From Streptomyces canus 299MFChir4.1 (lineage in GTDB: Bacteria; Actinomycetota; Actinomycetes; Streptomycetales; Streptomycetaceae), in contig NZ_KB911584.1 in the NCBI RefSeq assembly GCF_000383615.1, positions 478,593 to 542,592 of the forward strand: a DNA stretch of 64,000 bases. Direction: 5' to 3'. The position numbers and the translations under genes were made by a program. Below, piece after piece: positions 1 to 7,850 of the stretch (the first letter of the stretch is position 1; the number at the start of each line of letters is the position of its first letter). The notes under the pieces are model-generated. The model saw only the letters and a list, made by a program, of their open reading frames with translations. It did no database searches and was not told the DNA's origin.

Positions 1-1234
1 TCCCGCTGACGACCAGGGCGTTGGACATGCCGCGCTTGGCGGAGGTGAGGGCGTTCGCGGTCGCCGTGGCGGAGGCCGCCGAGGCGCTCTGGTCGGCGCC
101 GGTTCCCGTCGGGTCGTAGACCAGGGGCTCGGTGCTCACCGAACCGGCGTCGGGCAGCGCCTCGCCCTGCGCGTTCGCGGGCTTGGTGGCGTACGGGAAG
201 CTCTCGCCGTTGTGGACGGTGAGGACGGCCTCGGGGTCGTTGCGCTCGCGGAAGGACTCCCAGACCTCGGTGCCCTTCGTCACGCCGTACCGCTCCTGGG
301 CGGCCATCAGCGAGATCGCGTTGTTGACCTCGCCGCCGCCCCCGGAACCGAACAGGGAGCCGATGACGGAGGCCAGCGCGACCAGGTCGGTGATCTTGAA
401 GTGGTCGATGGTGCCGGCGTTGGTGATCGAGTCCTTGTGGCCGGTCAGGACGTACTCGCCGGGGAAGTAGCGGCCGCTGTCGGAGGCGTCGATGTAGGAG
501 TTGATGCCGGCGAGATAGGCGTTGGCGTCGGCGAGGGCCTGCTGCCCGCGGGCGCCGTTGGCCGCGACCGCGTTGTCGATCTGCGCCTGGAGGTCGGCCT
601 CGCTGTAGGGCGCGTTGCGCCAGAACTGCTGCTCCAGGCCCTGGTTGGAGGGAGCGCCGCCGGCGAAGGCGGTCAGCTGGCCGCGTCCCACGTGCCGGAA
701 GACGTCCATCAGCCACAGCCGGTCCTGGGCGGCCGCGTAGCCCGCGCCGAACTCCGTGCCGTATCTGGTGGTGCCGGTGATGTGCGGCACACCCGTCTTC
801 TTGTCACGGACGATCGTCACGTCGGTGCGGCCGGCCGGGCTCAGGGTGGAGGCGACCTGGTCGGACGCGACCCCGAAGGACGCGTCGTTGAAGAAGGTGT
901 CGATCGTCGAGTTGGTGAGCGCGGGGTACCCCTTGGCCAGGTTGGCGTAGGGGCCGAGCTGGTCCTCGGCGTGGTCGGGCTGGGTGCCGAAGGCCTGGTT
1001 GAGGAGGACCTGCGCGAGGGTCGCGTTGCCGTTCTCGCCGGGCGGCAGGATGTCGGAACACTGGCCGCCGCAGTAGTCGTTCGGCGCCGCGGCCTCGGCC
1101 GCCGAGGCGGTCTGCGCAAGCGGGGACAAAAGACCGGCAATCAGGACGCATATGGATGCGGACTTCAGGAACCCGGTGAGTCTGCCGGGAGTTCTCAGTC
1201 TGTCGAGTGCGGTGCGTGAGGTGCGCCGTGGCAT
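1..1234 (-). CDS. Penicillin acylase family protein (3' end outside window)
   Basis: The first ~411 residues of a secreted N-terminal-nucleophile (Ntn) hydrolase of the penicillin/acyl-homoserine-lactone acylase family; such enzymes cleave amide-linked acyl chains after autoproteolysis. A signal peptide (residues 1-45, hydrophobic stretch ICVLIAGLLSPLAQ) is followed by an alpha-subunit with the family motif GTEFGAGYAAAQDRLWLMD. Near the left edge comes GMSNALVVSG, where the Ser of SNA should be the beta-subunit nucleophile released by self-cleavage. The ATG at 1234 is chosen because GGAG lies six bases upstream and the signal peptide starts there. The rest of the beta-subunit lies beyond position 1. 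The substrate cannot be told from the sequence. Confidence 0.88.
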   Translation of the reverse strand, partial: MPRRTSRTALDRLRTPGRLTGFLKSASICVLIAGLLSPLAQTASAAEAAAPNDYCGGQCSDILPPGENGNATLAQVLLNQAFGTQPDHAEDQLGPYANLAKGYPALTNSTIDTFFNDASFGVASDQVASTLSPAGRTDVTIVRDKKTGVPHITGTTRYGTEFGAGYAAAQDRLWLMDVFRHVGRGQLTAFAGGAPSNQGLEQQFWRNAPYSEADLQAQIDNAVAANGARGQQALADANAYLAGINSYIDASDSGRYFPGEYVLTGHKDSITNAGTIDHFKITDLVALASVIGSLFGSGGGGEVNNAISLMAAQERYGVTKGTEVWESFRERNDPEAVLTVHNGESFPYATKPANAQGEALPDAGSVSTEPLVYDPTGTGADQSASAASATATANALTSAKRGMSNALVVSG

Positions 1235-1466
1235 GGCAGCTCCAACCGACGGGGGTGTGGCCGGACGTTACCGCCGGTATCCCCGGGATTGAAGATGAAC
1301 ATGCGTCAAGTTTTGGCAGGGGTTCTCGAGCTTATGGGGGGCATCGGAAATCGGATGGAGCCAAATCGCTTGTCGATACGTCTATTCGGCAACGCCGTGC
1401 GAAGTCCGTGCGGCGACCGCCGAAGTGACCGAAGTACAGGTGTAGTTGTGACGGAGGTGCAGGGCG

Positions 1467-2069
1467 ATGGCCGGTTTCCGGAGTCTGGCGAGACAGGTGC
1501 GGGATCCGCGGTGCGATCTGGCGCTTCGGCGCTATTCGCTGCGCAAGTGCCTTGAGCGGTTCGCTCCTTACGGGCACAGGGCGACCTGGGACCACTTGTG
1601 CTCCCGGGCGGGATTCGCTCCCGAGGACCGCTCCCCCGACCCGGCGCGGCTCGTGGCCGCACTGGAGGAGCTGGAGGAGGCCCGTTCGGTCTGGCTTGCC
1701 TACGAGGTCGAGTTCGCCGAGCGGCGCAAGAAGGAGAAGCACGACGGGTTGCGCAGGCCGGGCAGTGTGGACGACTGGCACCGGCTGACCTGGGGCGGGT
1801 TCGGAGTCGCATGGTGCGACGACCCCCGGGTGCACCCCGATGACTCGCTGGCCGAGGTGCTGCGCAGGCTGATCTCCGCGTTGGAGCGCGAGCCGGGCGC
1901 GGTGTGCCCGGTGTGCGACGGGGAGCGGCTCGTGTGGAAGTACGAACTGGATCACGAACCCTCGACCGGCCCGGTCTGCGTGGACTGCGGAATCCTGGTG
2001 CCGCGGCCCGTTCTCACCCCCGAGGCCCTGGCGGACGCCAGGCGCGGGCGGTTGTTGATGTCGGCCTAG
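1467..2069 (+). CDS. Conserved hypothetical protein with C-terminal zinc-ribbon-like cysteines
   Basis: 200-residue soluble protein with no catalytic motif I recognise. The N-terminal half is Arg/Glu-rich and helical. Residues ~145-180 contain CPVCDGERLVW and, 20 residues later, CVDCG: a CxxC-x(n)-CxxC arrangement typical of a small zinc ribbon. There is no signal peptide or membrane segment. The ATG at 1467 has a good ribosome site (ACGGAGGTGCAGGGCG). It stands alone and is followed by a strong intrinsic terminator. A nucleic-acid or protein-binding role is possible from the zinc ribbon, but that is inference only. Confidence 0.75.
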   Translation: MAGFRSLARQVRDPRCDLALRRYSLRKCLERFAPYGHRATWDHLCSRAGFAPEDRSPDPARLVAALEELEEARSVWLAYEVEFAERRKKEKHDGLRRPGSVDDWHRLTWGGFGVAWCDDPRVHPDDSLAEVLRRLISALEREPGAVCPVCDGERLVWKYELDHEPSTGPVCVDCGILVPRPVLTPEALADARRGRLLMSA

Positions 2070-2085
2070 AGCGTACGAGCGCGCC

Positions 2086-2119
2086 GGGGGTGCGCCGGGG
2101 ATGCCGCACCCCCTGTTTT
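2086..2119 (+). terminator. Intrinsic terminator of the zinc-ribbon gene
   Basis: A perfect 9-bp stem, GGGGGTGCG at 2086-2094 pairing with CGCACCCCC at 2105-2113, with a 10-base loop, is followed by TGTTTT. A T-run is unusual at this GC content. It begins 17 bases after the stop codon at 2069. A consensus-like TTGACA (2118-2123) overlaps the T-run and might serve as a -35 for the next gene, but I see no convincing -10. Confidence 0.8.
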
Positions 2120-2160
2120 GACAGCGTTGAACTGTCGGTGCCGCCTGGCACCATCGAGGA

Positions 2161-2883
2161 ATGGTGCAGGTGTGTCTCAACGGCCCGCGCGGGGCCGCCG
2201 ACGGTGCGGCGGTGCCGCTCACTCCCGAGTCCCTGGCGCAGGCGGCGGCCGAGGCCGTCGCGGCGGGCGCCACGGACATCCACGTCCACCCCAAGACACC
2301 GTGCGGGCAGGACAGTCTGTCGCCGCGGGTGGTCGCGGCCACACTTGAGGCGATCCGTGCGCGGGTGTCGGTCCCGGTCGGTGTGACCACCGGCGCCTGG
2401 GCGGAACCGGACCCGAGGGCCCGCCTGGCCCGGGTCCGGAGCTGGACCGTGCTGCCCGACCACGCCTCGGTGAACTGGCACGAGCCGGGGGCCGAGTCGC
2501 TGGCCGCGGCGTTGATCGACCTGGGGGTCGGCGTGGAGGCCGGCATCTGGTCGGGCACGGACGCGGCCGAGCGGTTCGCGGTGTCCGCGCTCGGGCCGAA
2601 GGTGCTGCGCGTCCTCGCGGAGGTGACGGACTCCCGGGCGGCGGAAGCTGCCGCGCACACACTGCTCGCCGAGCTCGGTGCGGCCCACGGCCGTCCGGTG
2701 CTGCTGCACGGCGAGGACGACGGCGCCTGGCCGGTACTGCGACTGGCCGGCCGGCTGGGCCTCGCGACCCGGATCGGCCTGGAGGACACGCTGCTCCTGC
2801 CGGAGGGTCAACCCGCTCTGTCCAACGCTCAGTTGGTGGCGGAGGCACTGGTCCAGTTCGGGTGGTCCCAGCGGTCGTCGTAG
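2161..2883 (+). CDS. BKACE-family (DUF849) 3-keto-5-aminohexanoate cleavage enzyme-like protein
   Basis: 240 residues, a (beta/alpha)8 protein of the beta-keto acid cleavage enzyme family, which condenses acetyl-CoA with a beta-keto acid and splits it, using a metal held by an HxH motif. Here DIHVHPKTP (residues ~39-47) supplies the HxH pair and RIGLEDTLL (~217) resembles the C-terminal metal-site Glu. It is shorter than the usual 270-310 residues, so one or two edge strands may be missing. GAGGA directly abuts the ATG at 2161, so GTG at 2164 or 2170 may be the true start. Its 3' end overlaps the convergent gene by 55 bases. The substrate is unknown. Confidence 0.78.
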   Translation: MVQVCLNGPRGAADGAAVPLTPESLAQAAAEAVAAGATDIHVHPKTPCGQDSLSPRVVAATLEAIRARVSVPVGVTTGAWAEPDPRARLARVRSWTVLPDHASVNWHEPGAESLAAALIDLGVGVEAGIWSGTDAAERFAVSALGPKVLRVLAEVTDSRAAEAAAHTLLAELGAAHGRPVLLHGEDDGAWPVLRLAGRLGLATRIGLEDTLLLPEGQPALSNAQLVAEALVQFGWSQRSS

Positions 2884-3563
2884 GGCAGGGCGAGGAGTCC
2901 GGCCTTTTTCGCCAGGCCGGGCTCGTCCTGGGCGCGGAGGACGGCGGGCGCGTGGGCCGCCGGCCAGGACTGGAGCGCGGTCACCAGGGCGCCGTCGTCA
3001 CCGCGATACCACCAGCGGAACGGCGAGCCGTCGGTGATCAGGTCGAACATCCAGGCCCTCGTGCAACTCACCACGTGCACCTCGACGATCGGCCGCCTCC
3101 GGAAGCGGTCGAGAAGCGGGGTCAGGTCGCCCAGAATCGTGGCGCAGGTCTCGAACACGTCCCTGACGGGATACGGCGGCTCCGGCGTCGTGAGTGTGTC
3201 GTCCCACCACGCGTGCACGAACGCCTCGACGGCCGCCGCCTGCTCGGACGGCCAGGCCCGCCAGTGCACCCGGCTCAGTCCGTGCTCCTCCCAGCCGGTG
3301 CCGTAAAGGCCGCCGTCGGCCATGGCGTGCGCCGTCTGCGGCAGGAGACGGCGCATCACCGCCGCGTGATCCTCGAAGTTCCCCGGGCTCTCGAAGACGA
3401 ACCGGCGGACCAGATCGACGGGCATCCGGGTGTACGGCGTCCGCAGACATGCCGTCTCCTCGGGGAGGTGATACCGCTCGCAGCCGGCCTCCGTGGGGCC
3501 GGCGAAGCCGTTGAAGACGGTGTCGATGTCAGCGAGGGCCGCGTCAAGGGCCGTTGACGTCAT
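2829..3563 (-). CDS. Hypothetical soluble protein, tail-to-tail overlap with the BKACE gene
   Basis: A 244-residue cytoplasmic protein I do not recognise. It is rich in Trp and acidic residues (for example WRAWPSEQAAAVEAFVHAWWDD and SPFRWWYRGDD) and has no signal peptide, transmembrane helix or known catalytic motif. The start at 3563 (MTSTALDAALADID) is preferred over an upstream in-frame GTG at 3686 because the intervening 41 residues are Pro/Ser/Arg-rich, like translated non-coding DNA. The ribosome site is weak (ATCAACTCGC). The last 55 bases are shared with the convergent BKACE gene, so each C-terminus constrains the other. Confidence 0.72.
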   Translation of the reverse strand: MTSTALDAALADIDTVFNGFAGPTEAGCERYHLPEETACLRTPYTRMPVDLVRRFVFESPGNFEDHAAVMRRLLPQTAHAMADGGLYGTGWEEHGLSRVHWRAWPSEQAAAVEAFVHAWWDDTLTTPEPPYPVRDVFETCATILGDLTPLLDRFRRRPIVEVHVVSCTRAWMFDLITDGSPFRWWYRGDDGALVTALQSWPAAHAPAVLRAQDEPGLAKKAGLLALPYDDRWDHPNWTSASATN

Positions 3564-3698
3564 GCGAGTTGATCCCGTCAGGACTCCGGGCGCGGTGTCG
3601 CCGCGGGCCGAAGAGCGCGACGCTACCAGGCACGGGGAGGAGGCACGAGGGGATTCCGGTACCGCCCGCTGGGGCGGAGGCCGCACCGCCTGTACGGC

Positions 3699-4220
3699 TC
3701 AGCGGCACTCGTGCGCCGTCTCCTGCCGCTCCGGATCACCGCGCCCGTTCCCGCGCCGGCTTCCGCTCCGCTCCATCAGCAGTCGCGAGCCCGTCAGCCG
3801 GTCGCCGAAGACGTCGTCCGGGTTGGACAGGACGCAGGTGTCCAGAGAGAGGCAGCCGCAGCTGATGCAGTCGGTGAGGTGGTCGCGGAGACGGTTCAAC
3901 TGCTGGATGCGCTCGTCGAGTTCGGAGCGCCAGGCCTCGGAGAGGCGAGTCCAGTCCTCGCGCGTGGGGGTGCGTTCCTCGGGGAGTTCGGAGAGGGCGT
4001 CGCGGATCGTGGCCAGGGGAATGCCGACGCGCTGGGCGGCCCGCACGAACGCGACCCGGCGCAGCGCGTCACGGGAGTAGCGGCGCTGGTTGCCGGTGGT
4101 GCGGCGGCTGCTGATCAGGCCCTTGGACTCGTAGAAGTGCAGGGCGGAGACGGCGGCGCCGCTGCGGGCGGCGAGCTGGCCGACCGTGAGTTCATGGATC
4201 TTCTCGGGAATCTGGGGCAC
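3699..4220 (-). CDS. soxR: Redox-sensing MerR-family activator SoxR
   Basis: MerR-type regulator of about 173 residues. The N-terminal winged helix-turn-helix carries the family signature [23 protein letters not shown], followed by a dimerisation helix and the diagnostic [2Fe-2S] cluster motif [12 protein letters not shown] (CxxCxCx5C). In Streptomyces, SoxR responds to the organism's own redox-active pigments rather than superoxide and activates a handful of oxidoreductase and export genes (established for S. coelicolor SCO1697). The GTG at 4220 ([14 protein letters not shown]) is chosen; an ATG at 4238 adds six residues. The C-terminal tail after the cluster is longer than in E. coli SoxR, as in other actinobacteria. 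Confidence 0.95.
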   Translation of the reverse strand: MPQIPEKIHELTVGQLAARSGAAVSALHFYESKGLISSRRTTGNQRRYSRDALRRVAFVRAAQRVGIPLATIRDALSELPEERTPTREDWTRLSEAWRSELDERIQQLNRLRDHLTDCISCGCLSLDTCVLSNPDDVFGDRLTGSRLLMERSGSRRGNGRGDPERQETAHECR

Positions 4221-4285
4221 CCCTCGAAGCCTACCCATGCCGTCACCCTCGCGGTCCGTTGACAGGGGCCTCCCGGCCGACCATG

Positions 4286-4301
4286 CTAAGCAGTCGCTTA
4301 G
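4286..4301. promoter_or_regulatory. Palindromic operator upstream of the MaoC gene
   Basis: CTAAGCAGTCGCTTAG is a perfect 6-bp-arm palindrome with a 4-base spacer, 27 bases upstream of the MaoC start codon. A near-identical site (CTGAGCGAGCGCTTAG) lies upstream of the neighbouring tetR, so I infer both bind that TetR. Confidence 0.7.
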
Positions 4302-4327
4302 ATATTTTGCGGCAAGGAGGCCGGGAC

Positions 4328-4789
4328 ATGGCAGAGCCGAGGATCTTCACGGGCGCCGACGACCTGAAGGCGGCGGTGGGCGAGCAGCTGGGGTACACCG
4401 ACTGGCTGGAGGTCGACCAGAAGCGCGTCGACCTGTTCGCGGACGCGACCGGTGACCACCAGTGGATCCACGTCGATCCGGAGAAGGCCGCCGCGGGGCC
4501 CTTCGGCACCACCATCGCGCACGGTTATCTCACCCTGTCGCTGCTGCCGCTGTTCGGACCGCAGCTGATCAAGGTCGAAGGTGTGAAAATGGGCGTCAAC
4601 TACGGGACGAACAAGGTGCGTTTCCCCGCGCCGGTACCCGTAGGCTCCCGGCTGCGCGCCACCGCGCAGATCACCGGCGTCGACGACGTGGCGGGCGGTG
4701 TCCAGGTCACCGTCGCCTTCAGCGTGGAGCGCGAGGGCGGCGACAAGCCGGTGTGCGTGGCGGAGTCGGTGTCCCGGTACTACCTGTAG
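4328..4789 (+). CDS. MaoC-family (R)-specific enoyl-CoA hydratase/dehydratase
   Basis: 153-residue single hot-dog domain enzyme, expected to hydrate trans-2-enoyl-CoA in fatty-acid or side-chain beta-oxidation. The hydratase-2 motif is visible as [34 protein letters not shown], with the catalytic Asp and His in D-x4-H (DHQWIH). The ATG at 4328 sits nine bases after AAGGAGG. A TetR-type operator lies between the promoter region and the gene, and the matching tetR is convergent just downstream. An acyl-CoA dehydrogenase 2 kb away suggests a shared acyl-CoA pathway. Confidence 0.92.
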   Translation: MAEPRIFTGADDLKAAVGEQLGYTDWLEVDQKRVDLFADATGDHQWIHVDPEKAAAGPFGTTIAHGYLTLSLLPLFGPQLIKVEGVKMGVNYGTNKVRFPAPVPVGSRLRATAQITGVDDVAGGVQVTVAFSVEREGGDKPVCVAESVSRYYL

Positions 4790-4813
4790 AGGGTCACTTC
4801 GCCCTCGCGAGGG

Positions 4814-5440
4814 TCACTTGGCCGCGCCCACCATGCGCAGCACGAGGTCGGCGTCGAGCGCGCCGACCTCGTCGGGCGTCCAGGGGCCGTCAACGTTGAA
4901 CCAGCGGGCCACGTCGATGCAGAGCGACATGACGGCGAGGGTGGTGCCCCTCACGTCGAGCACGTCGAACTCGCCGGAGGCCACGCCGTCCTCGATGATC
5001 CCGCGCACCTCGGCGTCGCACTGCCGGCGCAGAGCGAGGATCTCGGCGCGGGCGTCAGGGCCGAGGGAGTCCAGTTCGTACTGGACGACCCGGGCGGTGG
5101 TACGACCGCCCGCGTGCCAGCGCACGAAGGAGCTCACCGCGTCCGCGAGTCGCTCGGTGGCGGTGCCCTCGCGGCGGGCGGCGACCCGGAGGATCTCCAG
5201 CGCCTTCGCGTGACCGATCCGGCTGATGCGGTGCAGCAGCTCTTCCTTGGTCTTGTAGTGGATGTAGAGCGCGGCGGGGCTCATACCGGCCCGGCCCGCG
5301 ATGTCCCGGGTCGTGGTGGCGTGGTAGCCGCGCTCGGCGAACGCCTCCACCGCGGCGACGAGCAGCCGCCGCGCCGCGTCCGGCGTGACCTCACCCCACG
5401 CCGACAGCTCGCCGTCGGCCGTCTCCTCCGCCGTACTCAT
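4814..5440 (-). CDS. TetR-family regulator of acyl-CoA metabolism (inferred)
   Basis: 208 residues. The N-terminal TetR helix-turn-helix (residues ~20-65) reads AAVEAFAERGYHATTTRDIAGRAGMSPAALYIHYKTKEEL. The C-terminal ligand-binding domain resembles KstR2/FadR-type actinobacterial regulators (HAKALEILRVAARREGTATERLADAVSSFVRWH). The start at 5440 is set by GGAGAGGGG upstream; longer in-frame extensions run into the repeat array and are not coding. The operator-like sequence at 5488-5503 in its own leader matches the one at the convergent MaoC gene, pointing to autoregulation and control of MaoC. The ligand is probably an acyl-CoA, by analogy. Confidence 0.88.
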   Translation of the reverse strand: MSTAEETADGELSAWGEVTPDAARRLLVAAVEAFAERGYHATTTRDIAGRAGMSPAALYIHYKTKEELLHRISRIGHAKALEILRVAARREGTATERLADAVSSFVRWHAGGRTTARVVQYELDSLGPDARAEILALRRQCDAEVRGIIEDGVASGEFDVLDVRGTTLAVMSLCIDVARWFNVDGPWTPDEVGALDADLVLRMVGAAK

Positions 5441-5487
5441 CGCACGCCCCTCTCCGCAGTTCAGAACCCCCACCATACCGCCGAACC

Positions 5488-5503
5488 TGAGCGAGCGCTT
5501 AGC
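5488..5503. promoter_or_regulatory. Operator-like palindrome upstream of tetR
   Basis: CTGAGCGAGCGCTTAG, a 16-base near-palindrome with one mismatch, shares both half-sites (C-T-R-A-G-C / GCTTAG) with the site at 4286-4301. It lies 47 bases upstream of the TetR start and immediately before the repeat array. Confidence 0.6.
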
Positions 5504-5519
5504 CTGCCCGCTCAGCGGG

Positions 5520-6080
5520 CGCCTGCGGCGAGCCGGACCAGTGCGCGAGGGGGCGCGGGCCGGGAGCTGTTCACCGCGGGCGCCTGCGGCGGGCCGGGAC
5601 GTGGCCGTACGGGGACGCGAGCGGGAGCTGTTCGCTGCGAACGCCTGCGGCGGACCCGGACGTGGCGTACGGGAACGTGAGCGAGCGCGAGCTGTTCGCT
5701 GCGAACGCCGGGGGCAACCCCGAACGGAACGCACGGGGACGTGAGCAGGTGCTGGTCGGTGCGAGTCCCTGCGACGGGGGCCGGAACCGCGCGCAAGGGT
5801 GCACCAAGGCAGGTGTTCCGGGCGCGCGCCAGGCATGGGGACCGGAACCGCACGCACGAAGGCGCGAGGGGCAGCTGCTCCGAGCGGGCGCCGAGCCCGC
5901 AGGGCCGGAACCGCACGCCAGGAGGGACGAGGCGGAGCCATTCGGCGCGGGCGCGAGCCGAGGGGACCGGAATCGCCGGCAAGGGGGCCTGGGCGCCAGC
6001 CCTTCCGTGCTCGCGCCGGCCTCAGGGCGGAACGGCGCCCAGGGAGCCTCAGGGTGCCGGGCCGGCAGCTCGGCGCGAGC
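5520..6080. repeat. About ten degenerate ~60-bp tandem repeats
   Basis: Between tetR and the YiaA/YiaB gene lies a head-to-tail array of roughly ten units of 59-62 bases. The best-conserved units begin near 5560, 5620 and 5685 and share the core GAGCTGTTCGCTGCGAACGC, which contains the palindrome GTTCGC-T-GCGAAC. Later units (5745-6050) drift but keep GGGGACCGGAACCGCACGCA-like blocks at the same period. Several frames stay open through the array because the period is near a multiple of three, giving repetitive Arg/Ala/Gly translations. None has a ribosome site or recognisable domain, so I regard the array as non-coding. Confidence 0.8.
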
Positions 6081-6162
6081 CACCGGGCACCGGGCACCGG
6101 GCACCGGGCACCGGGCACCGGGCACCGGGCACCGGGCACCGGGCACCGGGCACCGGGCACCG
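6081..6162. repeat. CACCGGG heptamer array, 11 perfect copies
   Basis: The heptamer CACCGGG is repeated 11 times without error from 6081 to 6157, then breaks off in CACCG. It directly continues the 60-bp array. A perfect 7-bp repeat of this purity indicates recent slippage expansion, and copy number probably varies between isolates. Confidence 0.95.
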
Positions 6163-6272
6163 TACGCAATCAGATTGCCGTGGAGCCAGACCCGGCCCAG
6201 ACCCGCTCAAGACCCTGGACGGGAACCCCCGAAGCCCACCCCCAGCTCAGACCCCCTCCCCACCGCCCCCGC

Positions 6273-6560
6273 TCAGAGCTTCTCGAAGGGGTCGTGCTCC
6301 GCGAGCAGCTTCTCCAGGCGGGCCTGGTCGACTCGGCTGACGATCTGGCCCGCCTCCTGGCGGTCGCGGATGACCTTGGCGAGGGTGAAGGCGGAGGTGA
6401 CGAGGTACAGGACGGCGATCGCGAGGAAGCCGCGCACCCACGCGTCGGCGTTCAGGCGGAATATGCCGACGGCCGTGGCGGCCATGGCCACGGCGAAGGA
6501 GGCGACGGCCTGACCGTAGAAGGCCGCCGTGTTCTGCTGCTTGACCGGTGTGTCACTCAT
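6273..6560 (-). CDS. YiaA/YiaB-family two-helix inner-membrane protein
   Basis: 95 residues. After MSDTPVKQQNTAAFYGQA come two hydrophobic helices (residues ~15-35 and ~45-65, WVRGFLAIAVLYLVTSAFTLAKVI), then a charged amphipathic tail ending DPFEKL. The length and the YGQAVASFAVAMAATAVGIF pattern fit the YiaAB two-helix family, a membrane protein of unknown function. The ATG at 6560 is preferred over an upstream in-frame start because the cytosolic N-terminus is then of normal length. It sits between the repeat array and the acyl-CoA dehydrogenase gene. Confidence 0.82.
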   Translation of the reverse strand: MSDTPVKQQNTAAFYGQAVASFAVAMAATAVGIFRLNADAWVRGFLAIAVLYLVTSAFTLAKVIRDRQEAGQIVSRVDQARLEKLLAEHDPFEKL

Positions 6561-6619
6561 GGCCAGAGTCTCGGCCGTCCATGGCCCCGGCCACATCCGC
6601 TCAGGTACTCACACGGTAC

Positions 6620-7774
6620 TCAGAACGCCGAGACCCCCGTCAACGCCCGCCCGATCACCAGCTTCTGGATCTGGCTCGTGCCCTCGTAGAGGGTCATCAC
6701 CCGGGCGTCGCGCAGCAGTTTGCCCGCCGGGTACTCGTCGATGTAGCCGTAGCCGCCGAACACCTGCAACGCGTTGTTCGCGGCGCGCACGGCCGCTTCC
6801 GAGGCGAACAGCTTGGCCTTGGAGGACGCGACCGCGAAGGGCTCGCCGCGGTCGATCAGGTCGGCCACCCGCCAGGTCAGCAGCCGGGCCGCGTCCACGT
6901 CGACAGCGATGTCACTGATCAGCTCCTGGACCAGTTGGTGCCCGGCGATCGGCTTTCCGAACTGCTCACGCTCGCCCGCGTACCGGAGAGCCGCGTCCAG
7001 GGCGGCCTGGGCTATGCCGACGCACCCCGCCGCCACCGACATCCGCCCCTTGGCCAGCGCGGACATGGCGACGGAGAACCCCTTGCCCTCCTCGCCGACC
7101 ATCGCGGAGGCGGGCACCCGGACCCCCTCCAGGACCAGTTCGGCGGTCGCCTGGCCGCGCAGCCCGAGTTTGCCGTGGATCGTGCGGCGGGTGAGGCCGG
7201 GGGTGTCCGTCGGTACGAGGAAGGCGGAGACGCCCTTGTGGCCGGGGGCGTCCGTCGACCGGGCGAACAGCAGCACCACGTCGGCCCACGTGCCGTTCGT
7301 GATGAACATCTTGGTGCCGTCGATGACGTAGTCGTCGCCGTCCCGCACCGCGCGCGTGGCGAGGTTGCCCGCGTCGGAGCCGGTGCCGGGCTCGGTCAGG
7401 CCGAAGCAGCCGACGTAGGCGCCGGAGGTGAGCCCGGGAAGCCAGTGCCGCTTCTGCTCCTCGGTCCCCCACGCGGCGACCGTCTTGGCGACGAGCCCCA
7501 GCGAGACGGACACGATCCCGCGCACCGACGAGTCCCCGCGCCCCAGCTCCTCGGTCACCAGGCAGTACGCGAGATGGTCGCCGCCCGAGCCCCCGTACTC
7601 CTCGTCGATCGTCAGCCCGAGGAAGCCGACCTCGCCGAGCTTCTTGACGATCGACCGGTCGACTTCCTCGGCGCGGTCCCAAGCGATGACGTGGGGGGCG
7701 ATCTCACGGTCCACGAAGTCCCGCGCCAGCCGCCGGACGGCGGCCTGCTCCTCGCTGAGCCCCAGGTCGACCAC
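6620..7774 (-). CDS. Acyl-CoA dehydrogenase
   Basis: 384-residue flavoenzyme that introduces a trans-2,3 double bond into an acyl-CoA. The N-terminal helical domain (1-120) is followed by FAD/substrate motifs CFGLTEPGTGSDAGNL and FITNGTWADVVLLFAR. The C-terminal helical domain carries QVFGGYGYIDEYPAGKLLRDARVMTLYEGTSQIQ, in which the Glu of LYEGTS is the expected catalytic base. The GTG start at 7774 is backed by GTGAGGTGA. It diverges from a TetR gene across 76 bases that hold a 19-base palindrome, so repression by that TetR is likely. It may act with the nearby MaoC hydratase, though separate regulators imply separate substrates. Confidence 0.95.
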   Translation of the reverse strand: MVDLGLSEEQAAVRRLARDFVDREIAPHVIAWDRAEEVDRSIVKKLGEVGFLGLTIDEEYGGSGGDHLAYCLVTEELGRGDSSVRGIVSVSLGLVAKTVAAWGTEEQKRHWLPGLTSGAYVGCFGLTEPGTGSDAGNLATRAVRDGDDYVIDGTKMFITNGTWADVVLLFARSTDAPGHKGVSAFLVPTDTPGLTRRTIHGKLGLRGQATAELVLEGVRVPASAMVGEEGKGFSVAMSALAKGRMSVAAGCVGIAQAALDAALRYAGEREQFGKPIAGHQLVQELISDIAVDVDAARLLTWRVADLIDRGEPFAVASSKAKLFASEAAVRAANNALQVFGGYGYIDEYPAGKLLRDARVMTLYEGTSQIQKLVIGRALTGVSAF

Positions 7775-7804
7775 GAGATCACCTCACTTGAGTAGGACAC
7801 CTTT

Positions 7805-7823
7805 AAATTAGCACTGCTAGTTT
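7805..7823. promoter_or_regulatory. TetR operator in the acyl-CoA dehydrogenase/tetR divergent promoter
   Basis: AAATTAGCACTGCTAGTTT: 9-bp arms around a central C with one mismatched pair. It sits midway between the two divergent starts (7774 and 7851). The site at 14305-14323 upstream of the aldehyde dehydrogenase follows the same plan. Confidence 0.78.
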
Positions 7824-7850
7824 ACTGTCCGCAGCCCTACTATGTGCGCC

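Noticed and set aside
212..1219. 335-codon plus-strand frame opposite the penicillin acylase gene
   Set aside because: Gly/Val/Ala-rich shadow; the opposite strand has signal peptide and acylase motifs. High GC keeps the antisense frame open.
5571..6689. Long open frames through the repeat array on both strands
   Set aside because: The 60-base period and heptamer keep frames open by chance; translations are repetitive Arg/Pro/Ala strings with no ribosome site or domain.
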